A stretch of 64,000 bases of DNA from the NCBI GenBank assembly GCA_964247055.1, contig OZ176055.1:8556001-8620000 (forward strand), in the 5' to 3' direction. Below the pieces are notes generated by a model. It was not told the DNA's origin and did not search any database. It saw nothing but the letters and a program-made list of their open reading frames with translations. The position numbers were made by a program, and so were the translations under genes. The DNA is from Paragordius varius (taxonomy: Eukaryota; Nematomorpha). This document shows positions 26,201 through 35,300 of the stretch, piece after piece; positions within the stretch are counted from its first letter, which is position 1; each line of letters starts with the position of its first letter.

Positions 26201-28499
26201 AAGAAAAAAGTTTTAGCCCCTAGTCAACAGGCGTGGCAATGCCTGTATGATGCCATGCTTTCATCATATGAAGTATATATAGTTAAATATCCTAAATAAG
26301 TTTTTTAATAACATTCAAAAATTTCTGACCTGGTAAAAAACTAAAATGTTCCTAAAAGCCTCTAATAAACACAAAATAATTGGGGAAACCAGAAAGGAAC
26401 GTGTTGATTATTAAATATTGTATATTTTTTATATATATGTTCGTTTTAGATATTAACTAATTTAAATATATTTCTGTATATTTACTTTGTGGCAAATAAG
26501 GGAATAGATTTTAATTCCGACAATATACCAATCGAAGATGACGAGCTTAGAGAATGGGTTCAAACCCGATGTAAAGAAACACTCAAGCATGGTACACGCT
26601 ACATAAATCGAATTCGAGAATTGTTGGATTTGGCTAATTTACCCGAAGAAGAACGAAATCCGCCCATTGTTCCACGGGTGTTTACACAGCGCATTAGCAT
26701 TATGCGAAAAGTTTAAATTTTATTTTTACAAAAAATGGTGTGTTTAAGATCTTGTTTTTTTTCAAACTCTGAATGAGCCACGTGAATAATTCATTAAACA
26801 GACTCAATTTTTTTAATGTCATTGGACCTTCATTATTTCCATATATAATCCTACTTTTCATATCCTAAAGGTTTATTAAGTTTTTTTACGTTGAAAAATG
26901 GAGGTTTCTAAAATTTTTTCCACCTAAACTTTTGTGCCAAAAGAGAGCAAATTAGGCTATTTGAGCCGGTTCATTTACTAAAGAGCCTGGCTCAAGCTCA
27001 TCCACTAATTTGTACAATATCTTCTAATACATAATGTTACCTCATATTATTGACAAATGATTAGTCCTCTATAACTTACAACTAGTTAATGTTAAAAAAC
27101 CGTTACCAATGTCCTAAGACGAAACAGCTCTCTTATTTCATGATATTTTTAGCGTTATAAAACTATATACCTATTTTTGACTATGGAATTTTATTGTTTT
27201 TAGCTTAAAAAATAACATATATAATATATATATGTGTCATTTTTAGTTTCTTTATATACCCTTTGTAAAACCAAAACTTTCTTACATATGTATTGGTAAC
27301 AATACTCTAACTGTAAATTTATGTTTTTTCAGGTACCATATTATAATGACGAGAAACCAAACAATATATTATCACTCAAAGACTTTAGCTTTCCACCCAA
27401 TCCTGAAATCGTTCGGTTTACGAAATGCACGCGATGCAAATATGAATATGGTCCAATCAAATTGGATGAAAATAAATGTTACGATGGAAAGTTGTTGGAT
27501 CAAATTGGGAAATCTTTGATATATTTACTCAACAACTATTCCCATTCAAAAGATACATATGCCAGTTACGTACTGCAGAATCGAGCAAGATTGGAGAAGG
27601 TAAATCAAATTACGTTAAAAATTAAAATTCTACGGACAAAACATAACAATATAAAGACAAAAATGTTTTTCATCTAAAGACCGTTGTACTTTTTTAAATT
27701 TGATTAATTAAATTATAACTCAATTTTTGAATTGCAAAGTATGAAATAGAAATGTATTTTGTCACAATCAATATTGTTTTTCCAATTATTATTAATAATT
27801 TTTATGGGAAAAATTAAGGTTTACAAAAGTATGGTTGTTGTTATAAAATTATTTGTCTTTATATTTTAACGTTTTGTCTGTATAATTTAAATTACTAAAA
27901 TTTGGTATTATAATAAAAATATTTTTTTTAATAGCATACAAAAAATTTGTTTCATTATTGTATGTTTTTTTTATATATAAGAAAAATTTGCCATCCAACA
28001 CAACTATGAACACATATCCAGGTACAAAAACAACGAGTGCCAAAAGCTCAAAATCAAACACCAAATTATGTCAATCCTGTTTATCGAAAAAATCTTCAAA
28101 GTCAAATGTTACATTTGGAGGTTTTTCAACTACTCACTATATAATTTTTGCATTTTTACTCCGGGTTTAAATTAAATTTAGTATTATCAAGGTAATGCCG
28201 AAAATAATTATAATTTTAAAAATAAATAAAACTATAATATAAATTTTGATTAAATGGGATCGATTAGAAGGAAAGTATTTGTAAAACAAAAATCTCTCTT
28301 GAAGAGGTAGGAAAATGTACAATTAATTTACTTATAAAAGAATATGACCATGTATATATTTAGATGATTTTACATCTTAGGTAATCCAAGTAATACATCC
28401 TACGGAACAAATAATTCAAATGAATGGGGTAACCTATTAAACAATGTCACAAACCGGAGAAAATATATTCAAAGTTCATCGAATAGTGGCATTTATTAA
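12581..28499 (+). CDS. Unconventional myosin, class I-like motor with unrecognised tail
   Basis: Actin-based ATPase motor. About 26 exons; landmarks are 12581-12685, 13024-13139, 13770-13968 (P-loop GESGAGKT, then E), 16839-16919 ([20 protein letters not shown], switch I), 17240-17416, 17937-18035, 18659-18769, 19145-19216, 19287-19403, 19475-19651 ([10 protein letters not shown], switch II/relay), 20371-20451, 20698-20838, 20935-20983, 21018-21145, 21437-21542 (YIRCLKPNE), 21576-21693 ([11 protein letters not shown]), 21725-21851, 22538-22676, 22715-22799 (IQ motif [13 protein letters not shown]), 25255-25446, 25532-25796, 26163-26272, 26501-26710, 27333-27599, 27982-28120 and 28381-28499 (TAA). 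The motor begins within about 10 residues of the N terminus and LGLLENVRV-type converter sequence fits class I. No TH1, SH3 or MyTH4 domain was recognised. Phase does not agree between 22799 and 25255, so an exon may be missing there. Start inferred after an in-frame upstream stop. Confidence 0.85.
12732..12950. mobile_element. MITE family A copy
   Basis: Left arm AATAAAAATTAAACGACAAA with inner AAAGACAACCA; right arm TTTGTATAATTTTAATTTTT, then ACTGTA. Degenerate copy in the first myosin intron, beginning about 45 nt after the donor. Confidence 0.55.
13140..13769. other. Myosin intron, no repeat recognised
   Basis: Nothing beyond low-complexity AT-rich sequence was recognised. It ends in a good acceptor (ACTTTACAG) before the P-loop exon. 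Confidence 0.5.
14030..14320. mobile_element. MITE family A copy, well preserved
   Basis: Left end TACAGTGAAAATTGAAAACA and right end ATTCAATTTTTACTGTA form the terminal inverted repeat. The inner pair AAAAGACAACCATACTTTTT and AAAGTATGGTTGTCTTTTAG is also present. TA at both ends suggests TA target duplication (Tc1/mariner type). Lies in a long myosin intron. Confidence 0.75.
15532..15832. repeat. Candidate inverted-repeat element (MITE H)
   Basis: A locally GC-richer patch in the long myosin intron 13969-16838. GAGGGGTGCCCATATAGGCG at the left is imperfectly matched by the reverse complement of GCCGCATAGGGCACCCGAG at the right. The two ends may be a transposon terminus. Only one copy was seen and no coding remnant was recognised. 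Confidence 0.35.
16580..16752. mobile_element. MITE family C copy
   Basis: Terminal inverted repeats: CAGTAGCGTATGGCATAAAT at the left and ATGCCACACGCTACTG at the right, with TA on both sides. Internal arms repeat ATTATTAGTCCATAAAAC and its complement. A second copy is at 59863-60044. Tc1/mariner-type by TA flanks; noncoding. Confidence 0.75.
18036..18658. other. Myosin intron, no repeat recognised
   Basis: AT-rich intron with no recognised element between the exon ending KETY and the exon starting DVYSLVASC. Confidence 0.5.
19652..20370. other. Myosin intron, no repeat recognised
   Basis: Intron between the IYGFEIF exon and the WEKVDFFDN exon. No element recognised; open frames here are short and without motif. 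Confidence 0.5.
21245..21430. mobile_element. MITE family A copy
   Basis: Left arm AAAGATTGAAATTATACAGA and right arm ending CTATTTTTTACTGTA. Occupies most of a 291-nt myosin intron; its right end lies 6 nt before the acceptor of the exon at 21437. Confidence 0.65.
22279..22496. mobile_element. MITE G, inverted-repeat element
   Basis: Left end CATGTATCCTTTATTTTATC is the reverse complement of GATAAAATAAAGGATACATG at the right end. The arms stay complementary further in (AAGAATGGAAAAAACAAGAG against CTTTTGTTTTTTCCATTCTT). Single copy seen, noncoding, in a myosin intron just before the exon at 22538. Confidence 0.65.
22906..23180. mobile_element. MITE family A copy
   Basis: Left arm ATAAAATTTAAAATCAGACA, then GACAAAACG; right arm CGTCTGTAAAATATCAATTT, then TTACTGTA. 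It is followed immediately by a (TA)n tract. Sits in the large myosin intron that also holds a hAT element. Confidence 0.65.
23177..23207. repeat. (TA)n microsatellite
   Basis: About 15 consecutive TA units directly after the MITE A terminus. Similar AT tracts occur near 33791, 39847 and 56523. Confidence 0.8.
23430..25198 (-). mobile_element. hAT DNA transposon, second copy, inverted orientation
   Basis: Terminal repeats TAAGGTGACCAG and CTGGTCACCTTA are flanked by a perfect 8 bp target duplication GTTATGAC (23422-23429 and 25199-25206). It has the same subterminal GCGGGAC motifs as the element at 2791-5853. Transposase fragments lie on -, including the hATC region around 23740-23900, whose complement reads [12 protein letters not shown] sequence. 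The frame is broken in many places. It lies in the myosin intron before the exon at 25255. It keeps the normal 5'-to-3' order and so shows that the other copy is the rearranged one. Confidence 0.85.
25897..26105. mobile_element. MITE family D copy
   Basis: Left arm CACATTTATGTTGGCTAATT and right arm ATGAATAAACCAGCATAAAT, then GTG, are inverted repeats. The inner parts TTGACCAATTGGCAATATAG and TTGCCAAAGGACCAATTATA also match. It fills most of the intron before the myosin exon at 26163. A related truncated copy is at about 33602-33755. Confidence 0.65.
26711..27332. other. Myosin intron, no repeat recognised
   Basis: AT-rich intron between two tail exons. Nothing further recognised. Confidence 0.5.
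27612..27896. mobile_element. MITE family A copy
   Basis: Left arm ACGTTAAAAATTAAAATTCT, then ACGGACAAAAC; right arm CGTTTTGTCTGTATAATTTA. It nearly fills the 382-nt intron between myosin tail exons and starts about 12 nt after the donor at 27600. Confidence 0.65.
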
Positions 28500-28503
28500 T
28501 AAA
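28498..28503 (+). promoter_or_regulatory. Poly(A) signal candidate of the myosin gene
   Basis: AATAAA overlaps the TAA stop codon at 28497-28499. Such overlap would give a very short 3' UTR; the next gene's ATG is only 130 bp downstream. Confidence 0.4.
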
Positions 28504-28627
28504 TAGAATCATTGTTACAAAAAATTTATTAATGTTTTTACATATGTAAAATAAATTATACCATATAATTAATTGTTCGAGAATGTGCTATTCTTAAACC
28601 TAAAATATATTATACGATTAATTACAC

Positions 28628-29143
28628 ATGGCTTTATCATCTCAACCATATTTGAAAGCGGTTGAATCAACCCTATTTGCAGCTCTGTGTTTAACAAATT
28701 TTCCATCGGAATACATAGAAAAACATGATAAACCGGAGATCGAAACTCTATTCAGTCCTGAAATCATTATGCCGGCCCCTATTATCATAGCAAAAAGTGA
28801 AAAAGAACGTGTTAAATTTGAATTATCAATCAATTCGGTACGATTGAGCATACTGGTAAAACAAGCGGATGAAATTGAAAAAATATTGTGCCGAAAATTT
28901 ATGAGACATATGATGATTCGGGCAATAACCGATTTCCCCGTGCTAAGAAAAAGGGTTAGTTCACCCGAATACAGCATAACATTCTTGTTTACACATAAGC
29001 ATATGACAAGTTTCAATAAACAGCGTTTAATTGATTTTGTCATTGCGTTTATGCGGGATGTGGATAGAGAAATTAGTGATATGAAAATTGGATTGAATGC
29101 TCGAGCAAGATTATGTGCTGAAGAATTTCTCAAACTTTTTTAA
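28628..29143 (+). CDS. ARPC4: Arp2/3 complex subunit 4 (ARPC4, p20)
   Basis: Core subunit of the Arp2/3 complex, which nucleates branched actin filaments; with ARPC2 it forms the scaffold that binds the mother filament. The 171-residue single-exon frame is about the family length (human 168). Family strings include PYLKAVESTLFAALCLTNFP at the start, SINSVRLSILVKQADEIEKI near residue 70, KFMRHMMIRA near 95, DFVIAFMRDVDREISDMKI near 140 and ARARLCAEEFLKLF at the end. The initiator ATG aligns with the family start. AATAAA at 29195 lies 52 nt after the stop. It converges with the SLC12A9 gene (stops 195 bp apart). Lack of introns could mean a retrocopy, but the frame is intact and conserved. Confidence 0.97.
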   Translation: MALSSQPYLKAVESTLFAALCLTNFPSEYIEKHDKPEIETLFSPEIIMPAPIIIAKSEKERVKFELSINSVRLSILVKQADEIEKILCRKFMRHMMIRAITDFPVLRKRVSSPEYSITFLFTHKHMTSFNKQRLIDFVIAFMRDVDREISDMKIGLNARARLCAEEFLKLF

Positions 29144-29338
29144 AATTATAACTAACTAGCAAACCCATATATCTAATATATTTATTTCCAATACAATAAA
29201 TATTTTATACGGCAATGAAGCGTGAATATTTATAATATGAATACAATTTAAATAATTAAATAGCTTATGGGCATCAATTTAATAATATATATCTAGCTAA
29301 AAATATTATAGTATCAAAGTTAATGAGAAGAAAATATG

Positions 29339-32300
29339 TTAAAGTGTGGTCGTCGTAACTTTGTTAACACCATGAACCAAGCACAATGGTGGTAGTCCCC
29401 TAGTTAATAATTCTAACTTTTCATGCCAAAGCTGAGCATTTGTGATATTTTGGGATTGGCTACTAACTAAAATAGGCGGACGCGGTAGCAACATAAAACA
29501 AATTGCGGTTGGTAATTCTTTGGAAAGTGAGTAATTAGTTGGTAAAGTATTTTGATCATCAATAGTGGAGGATGCAGAATGAAGGGTAAAATTATTCCCA
29601 TTACCCCCAGTTATGATAGAGGGTTTAGGCAGCACAATATGTTTAAGGATTAATCTATTTACGTAAATTAGATATTCATTATCGGGCAAGGATTTGTATG
29701 AAGTATTCATTTTTGGTTCTACGTTCGTTGATTGTGCTTGGTGTTGAGACGATTTGAAAGTGTTGGTGTGAATGAAATCAGACTCAAAGTTTAGTTTTGA
29801 TTTGGTGACGGATAAATCACCTGGGCCATATTGATTGTTAATGCGCATACCGGAGAAGAGACGACTTGGTGACCAATTAATTACGTGTATTTTGGCAGGA
29901 ATCCTGAGTTGATTCAAAAGGTTCCTTAACGATTGTACAATTTTATGATTGTGCGGGTACGAGGTATGTTTATTGTAACTCGTTTTAACGCCATAAAAAG
30001 CTACAGAAGGGCTTGTAGTAGCAGAATGATTTGTATCAACCGTGTTTAGCATTGTTCTCGATGTCGTTTCACTGCCACTTAGCGAAGGAGTTGCCTGTAA
30101 ATCATCATCTTCCAAGCATAACATAATTCGCAATAAACTGCGTTTGCGCCAACCCCGTTTCATGTTAAGTATACAAGCTAGCTGGAGCATAAAAAGCGTG
30201 GCCGTACATTCCGTATCAACTTCGGGTTGCGCAAACGGATAAAAAAAGTTTTGGGGCCAAACATCAATGTAACACTTTACACCCGTTGCTCTCCTACGAT
30301 TAACCACTGAAGATGGGTATTCAGGATTAAATACGTGGGATAATTGCTTGACCATCGGGTAAAAGGCACGATAAAGTGCATTTGGTGGTTTGGTATATTC
30401 GTGAAACGTTGTATCGATGGAATCGTTAAAATCATTAAAACTATTATTATGACTGATTCCTTCATCATTATTGGAAGCAACATTAGGTTGTTGCCAATCC
30501 AAATCGTCCTCTTTACCCATAGAGGCAAATTTATATTTCGAATCAAATTTACGTTTAAACAGTTTCCGTTTATTCAAGGCGTTATGGAAATTGCGTGTAA
30601 TAACAACATTTTTATGCATGATCAAACATTCACGCACAATATTAACATAATTGGCTAATTCAAATGAATGCTTATCCGAAGGGTTTTCAGTATTTTCTTT
30701 GGGTGCAGAAAATTCATTTTCCAAAAACAATGATTCCGTGTTTTTAACCAATGGATACATACGTGCTAGTTCAGTGTACATGGTTGATCTACCTCTAATT
30801 TTTTCATTTTTAGCACTATTTTTTCCATCCCAAAATCCTAAAACAACCGTATTTGGTTTCATAGCGCCTAAACCCGCAAGCCGTATAAGTTGAACGGCTC
30901 CAGCATACAGAGATTCAGATTCAGTTATTTCAATAAAAGCTTTAACTCTCATGGCATCTATCAAATTCATCCAAAAGGGAATCATAGCATTCACCTTATC
31001 TACAGGCTTTCCATCTAAGGAGAGAAAAAGATTGAATGACAAAAATTTATATTACCTAAATAAATTTTTTAAAAAAACGTCAGGACTATATTTTTTTTTA
31101 AAATAAGGCACAAAGTCAAAAGACACCTATCCATATTTAACAAGCGCGCTTATCAGGCCTTTCGTAAATTGGCCAAAAAATCAAAAAAAGTTAGTTAATT
31201 TTATAAATAAATTACAGTCTCTTATATATATTTTATAAATTGAATTTCTCTCAACATAAATCTTTTTAGCTTTATTTATGTTCAACGCATTATTTTGTAA
31301 AATCGATCTAAATGCAAAAATTACCATTGACTGCTAAATGCCGTGAGCTTTGTTTAATAATGTGTCCGATGACAAATAAACCACTTTTCTTTAAATCGTT
31401 GGCGAAATCAATTAGCTCACAATTTTCCCTTGGGTCTGAGATAAGCAGTAAGATTTGAGGCCTCCAGTATTTAACATGTTGTTTACGTGGATCCAATAGC
31501 AATAAGTATTTGCGTACCTTAACAAGACAAATACCAAATGCATAATTTTGAAAGTTATTGAGTTATTTTAGTTTTAAGCACAATAAGGAACAAATATTCC
31601 TTTTCCTTTATTAATTTTAAAATTTGTCATAACATATAAGATTATATCCTAAAAATAATTGTTATAATTTCGCTTCTATCCATACCTTTTTTTCAATATT
31701 TACAGCGAAATTGGGCTTCAAAAAAACAACAACTCAATTTTTATTATATTATAAATCATAATTAAATAATCCTAAATCCGATAAAACCATAATAATTTTG
31801 TTTAAGATTCAGGTTTAATATGATTTTAAATTTAAATTGTATTGAAAATATTGAATATGGAGTATCAGCTGACCTTTTTTGTAAGATGCTCTTTGCCTCT
31901 TTAATTTTACTTAAATAGCGCTTTTTAAACCACTCTTATTTTTCACAATATCAGGCTTAAGACTGTCCATTTTGTAATATTAAATAACTTTATATATCCA
32001 TTTCTTTTCATCCATTTTGGATTTTTCTCCTTTCTTTACCAAACTCAAATCTTTTTCAAAAAGAGGTTTAAAAAAATGCATATTTGGTGTACCTTTTTTG
32101 TCAAACTAAAAAAGAAAAAAAATTCTTTAATAACCAATTTTTAACCTGATGAAACATAAGGGCTTGACTTAAACTACCCCACGAAGAAGCCGGCGTTTTC
32201 CAATGCAACAGGGAAACTAAAGCCCCACAAATCACTAAACCAAGGGTGGAAAAGGTTGGTGTTACAGCAAACATACCAATCAGGCAGGAAAGAGCTCCCA

Positions 32301-35300
32301 ACAGCGCTGTATGCCAACTAAAAACCTAAGGAAATAAAATGAAATAAATCAGTAAGCTCTTCCCCTAGAAAAAATAAAATATTTTTTTGCGTAAAATTCA
32401 TTTTATTTCATATATATTTTAAGATTTTTATTTTAACATTATTTAAAAAAAATAATATAATGTTGAGTTTATAGTTTCTTCTTTATAATGGTTCTGTTCA
32501 TAAATAAGTAGTTTTGTGAGAATGCCCACGGAATTTTCAGCGGAATTTTTTGAGAAATAAAAAAAGATATTCAATTCCAATATATTGTAATTAATTAAAA
32601 TTGGTTTAACCATCAATTAGTTAATTAGTTTGTGGTAGTACATGCAATTTCTAGCGCAACATTTTTTAAAATCCACATTTATTTATTAAGTTAATAGTTT
32701 AGAAACTTATTGCGGGAAAGAAACAAGCATCTTTTACCTGTTGTCTCTTAAAAACTGATTTAAACTTAATTTATGAATAGTTATATATTCGCATAAGTTA
32801 GTTTTAGAAAACACCCATAATATACCATTTACAATTCAAATTCACCCTAAAAATAAATTATGTGTTTTCGGGCACTAATATAACTCATTACTAATATGAA
32901 ATATCTCTTTATGGCTTAGTTTATTACTAATATGAAATATATTTAATTACAAACGAAATTTCATTTTTTCAAATCATAAAAAATATGGGTAATATTCAAT
33001 CTTTAAAAAACACAAAATTTATTTAAGGTGGGTGAATTTGAATTGTTCAAGAGTGAATTTGATTGTTTAAGAGTGAATTTGAATTTTTCAAGGGTAAATT
33101 TGATTGTTTAAAGGTGAATTTGATTGTTTAAGGGTGAATTTGAAGTGTAAATATGCATAATTTACCGTAAAAGATGGTCTAAAATTTGGGGCGGATGCCA
33201 ACTCAAGCGCAAAACATGCCACATTAATAGCCAGGTAGGAGAGTAGGAAAAAAACTGTCACGATCCCAGCAATCTTATTGAGGCTACCACCGCCCCCCAG
33301 GATGGCACATTGGACCAGGAACCAAGTAACGAAAACGGATACAATCGGATTACCCGAGCGCGTAGTTCTCGTTACAAACGTTAGGGAATGCCCAAAAATT
33401 TTGTCTCGCCCTACGGCTTCCAATATACGTGATGCTCCTATATTTATTTATGACAATGTGATTTTTGTGAAAAATGTTTACAAGAGATTTGATAATATGT
33501 ATTATTGTTGCTTTTTGGTTCATTTTTTACCATAATAATCCTGATGAGCGAAAATATAGGAATAAAGTGTTTTAATTTCAATGTATTTACAAATACATAC
33601 AGAATGCCCAATGCTGGCTTATTCACATTATTGTTGGCCAATCGGTGATACAGTAGCATATGTTACACAACAAATTTGTCCAAAATTAAGAAAACAAAAA
33701 GGAAAAAATTGTTTATTATTCCAACATTTTTTGTGTTTACCCATACAGTATAAGATTCATGTTTTTTCAAACAAAATTTTTTAATTTTCAATATATATAT
33801 ATATATATATAAATTCTTAATAAAATCTATTAACCTCTAAATATTACAAAAATAATTAAATTTAATACTTTATTATTTTTGATCGGAAAAGTGCATGAGA
33901 ATAAGCAAAAACTTATTAATTTATAGGCGCTATTTATATAAATTTATAATAATATTTCCAAACCGTTAAAATTAATCATTCAATATAAATTTAAATAAAA
34001 CAAAAAAATCATACCTATCAAATTACTCAGACCCGCAGTAATAGTTGCCAACAAAATGCCAATCGTAATAAATGGGGCCCATACATTTATGTAGGCCAAG
34101 ACCATATTATTGTTTCGAAGCAGGTACCCCGTACAAGATGAACCAATTAACAGTGTTAAACTAATGTACGTAAAAAACGTAAAAGCCACAGCTAAAAGTG
34201 TTCCCCGAGGAATAGAAGTTTGAGGATTTTTAAGGTCTCCAGACATATTAGCTCCGGCCATTATACCTGTCGCACCCGAAAACACGACGGCAAAAACAAT
34301 CTAAAAAATGTTTAATAATAATCAAACATTCAAAGGTAAAATTTGGCTTAGCACGGGTAAATTTTATCAAAAACGTAAAAAAATTAAAATTTATAAAAAA
34401 ATAAAAATGGAATAAAACTAACATATCTAAAAATTGCTACGTAGCGAAGATGTTTAAAAAATCATTAATACATATTAGCTCCGGCCATTATACCAGTCGC
34501 ACCAGAAAACACGACGGCAAAGACAATCTAAAAAATGTTTAATAATAATCAAACATTCAAAGGTAAAATTTGGCTTAGCACGGGTAAATTTTATCAAAAA
34601 CGTAAAAAAATTAAAATTTATAAAAAAATAAAAATGGAATAAAACTAACATATCTAAAAATTGCTACGTAGCGAAGATGTTTAAAAAATCATTAATACAT
34701 ATTAGCTCCGGCCATTATACCAGTCGCACCCGAAAACACGACGGCAAAAACAATCTAAAAAATGTTTAATAGCAATAATCAAACATTGAAAAGGTAAAAT
34801 TTCGCTTAGCACGGGTAAATTTTGTAAATAAAAAATTAAAACTGGAATATATATATCTGTGATATTATATGTGTAAAAAATGTAGCGAACAAGAAATTTT
34901 AAAAAAGTCATCAATTTATTAGCCCCGGCCATTATATCTGTCGCACCCGAAAATACGACGGCAAAGACAATCTAAAAAATGTTTAATAGCAATCAAACAT
35001 TCCAAAACGTAACTTTTTTCATTTAGTACGGGTAAAATTTATCAAAAACGTTAAACTTTGTAAAAAAAATTAAAAAATATAAAATTAAAACAGTTATAAA
35101 ACCAATATATCTGCGATGTTATATGTGTAAAAAAATGTAGCGAACAAGAAATTTTTAAAAAAGTCATCTATATATTGGCATGTGTCATTATATTAATCGC
35201 ACCCGAAAAAACGAAGGCAAACTATTCAAGAACAACAAGAGTAATAAAATTTTTCAAATTATAAGCCATGTTTTTTTAAACTCAGTGATATATTAAAACT

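Noticed and set aside
26501-27599. MyTH4 or TH1 domain in the myosin tail
   Set aside because: Length and local charge pattern invite the comparison, but the conserved motifs of either domain are not present.
28642-29133. 163-codon minus-strand open frame opposite ARPC4
   Set aside because: It is the shadow of the highly conserved ARPC4 coding strand and shows no motif of its own.
30344-30893. Plus-strand open frames and a second minus frame inside the last SLC12A9 exon
   Set aside because: These are frame shadows of a long coding exon whose own frame carries family motifs.
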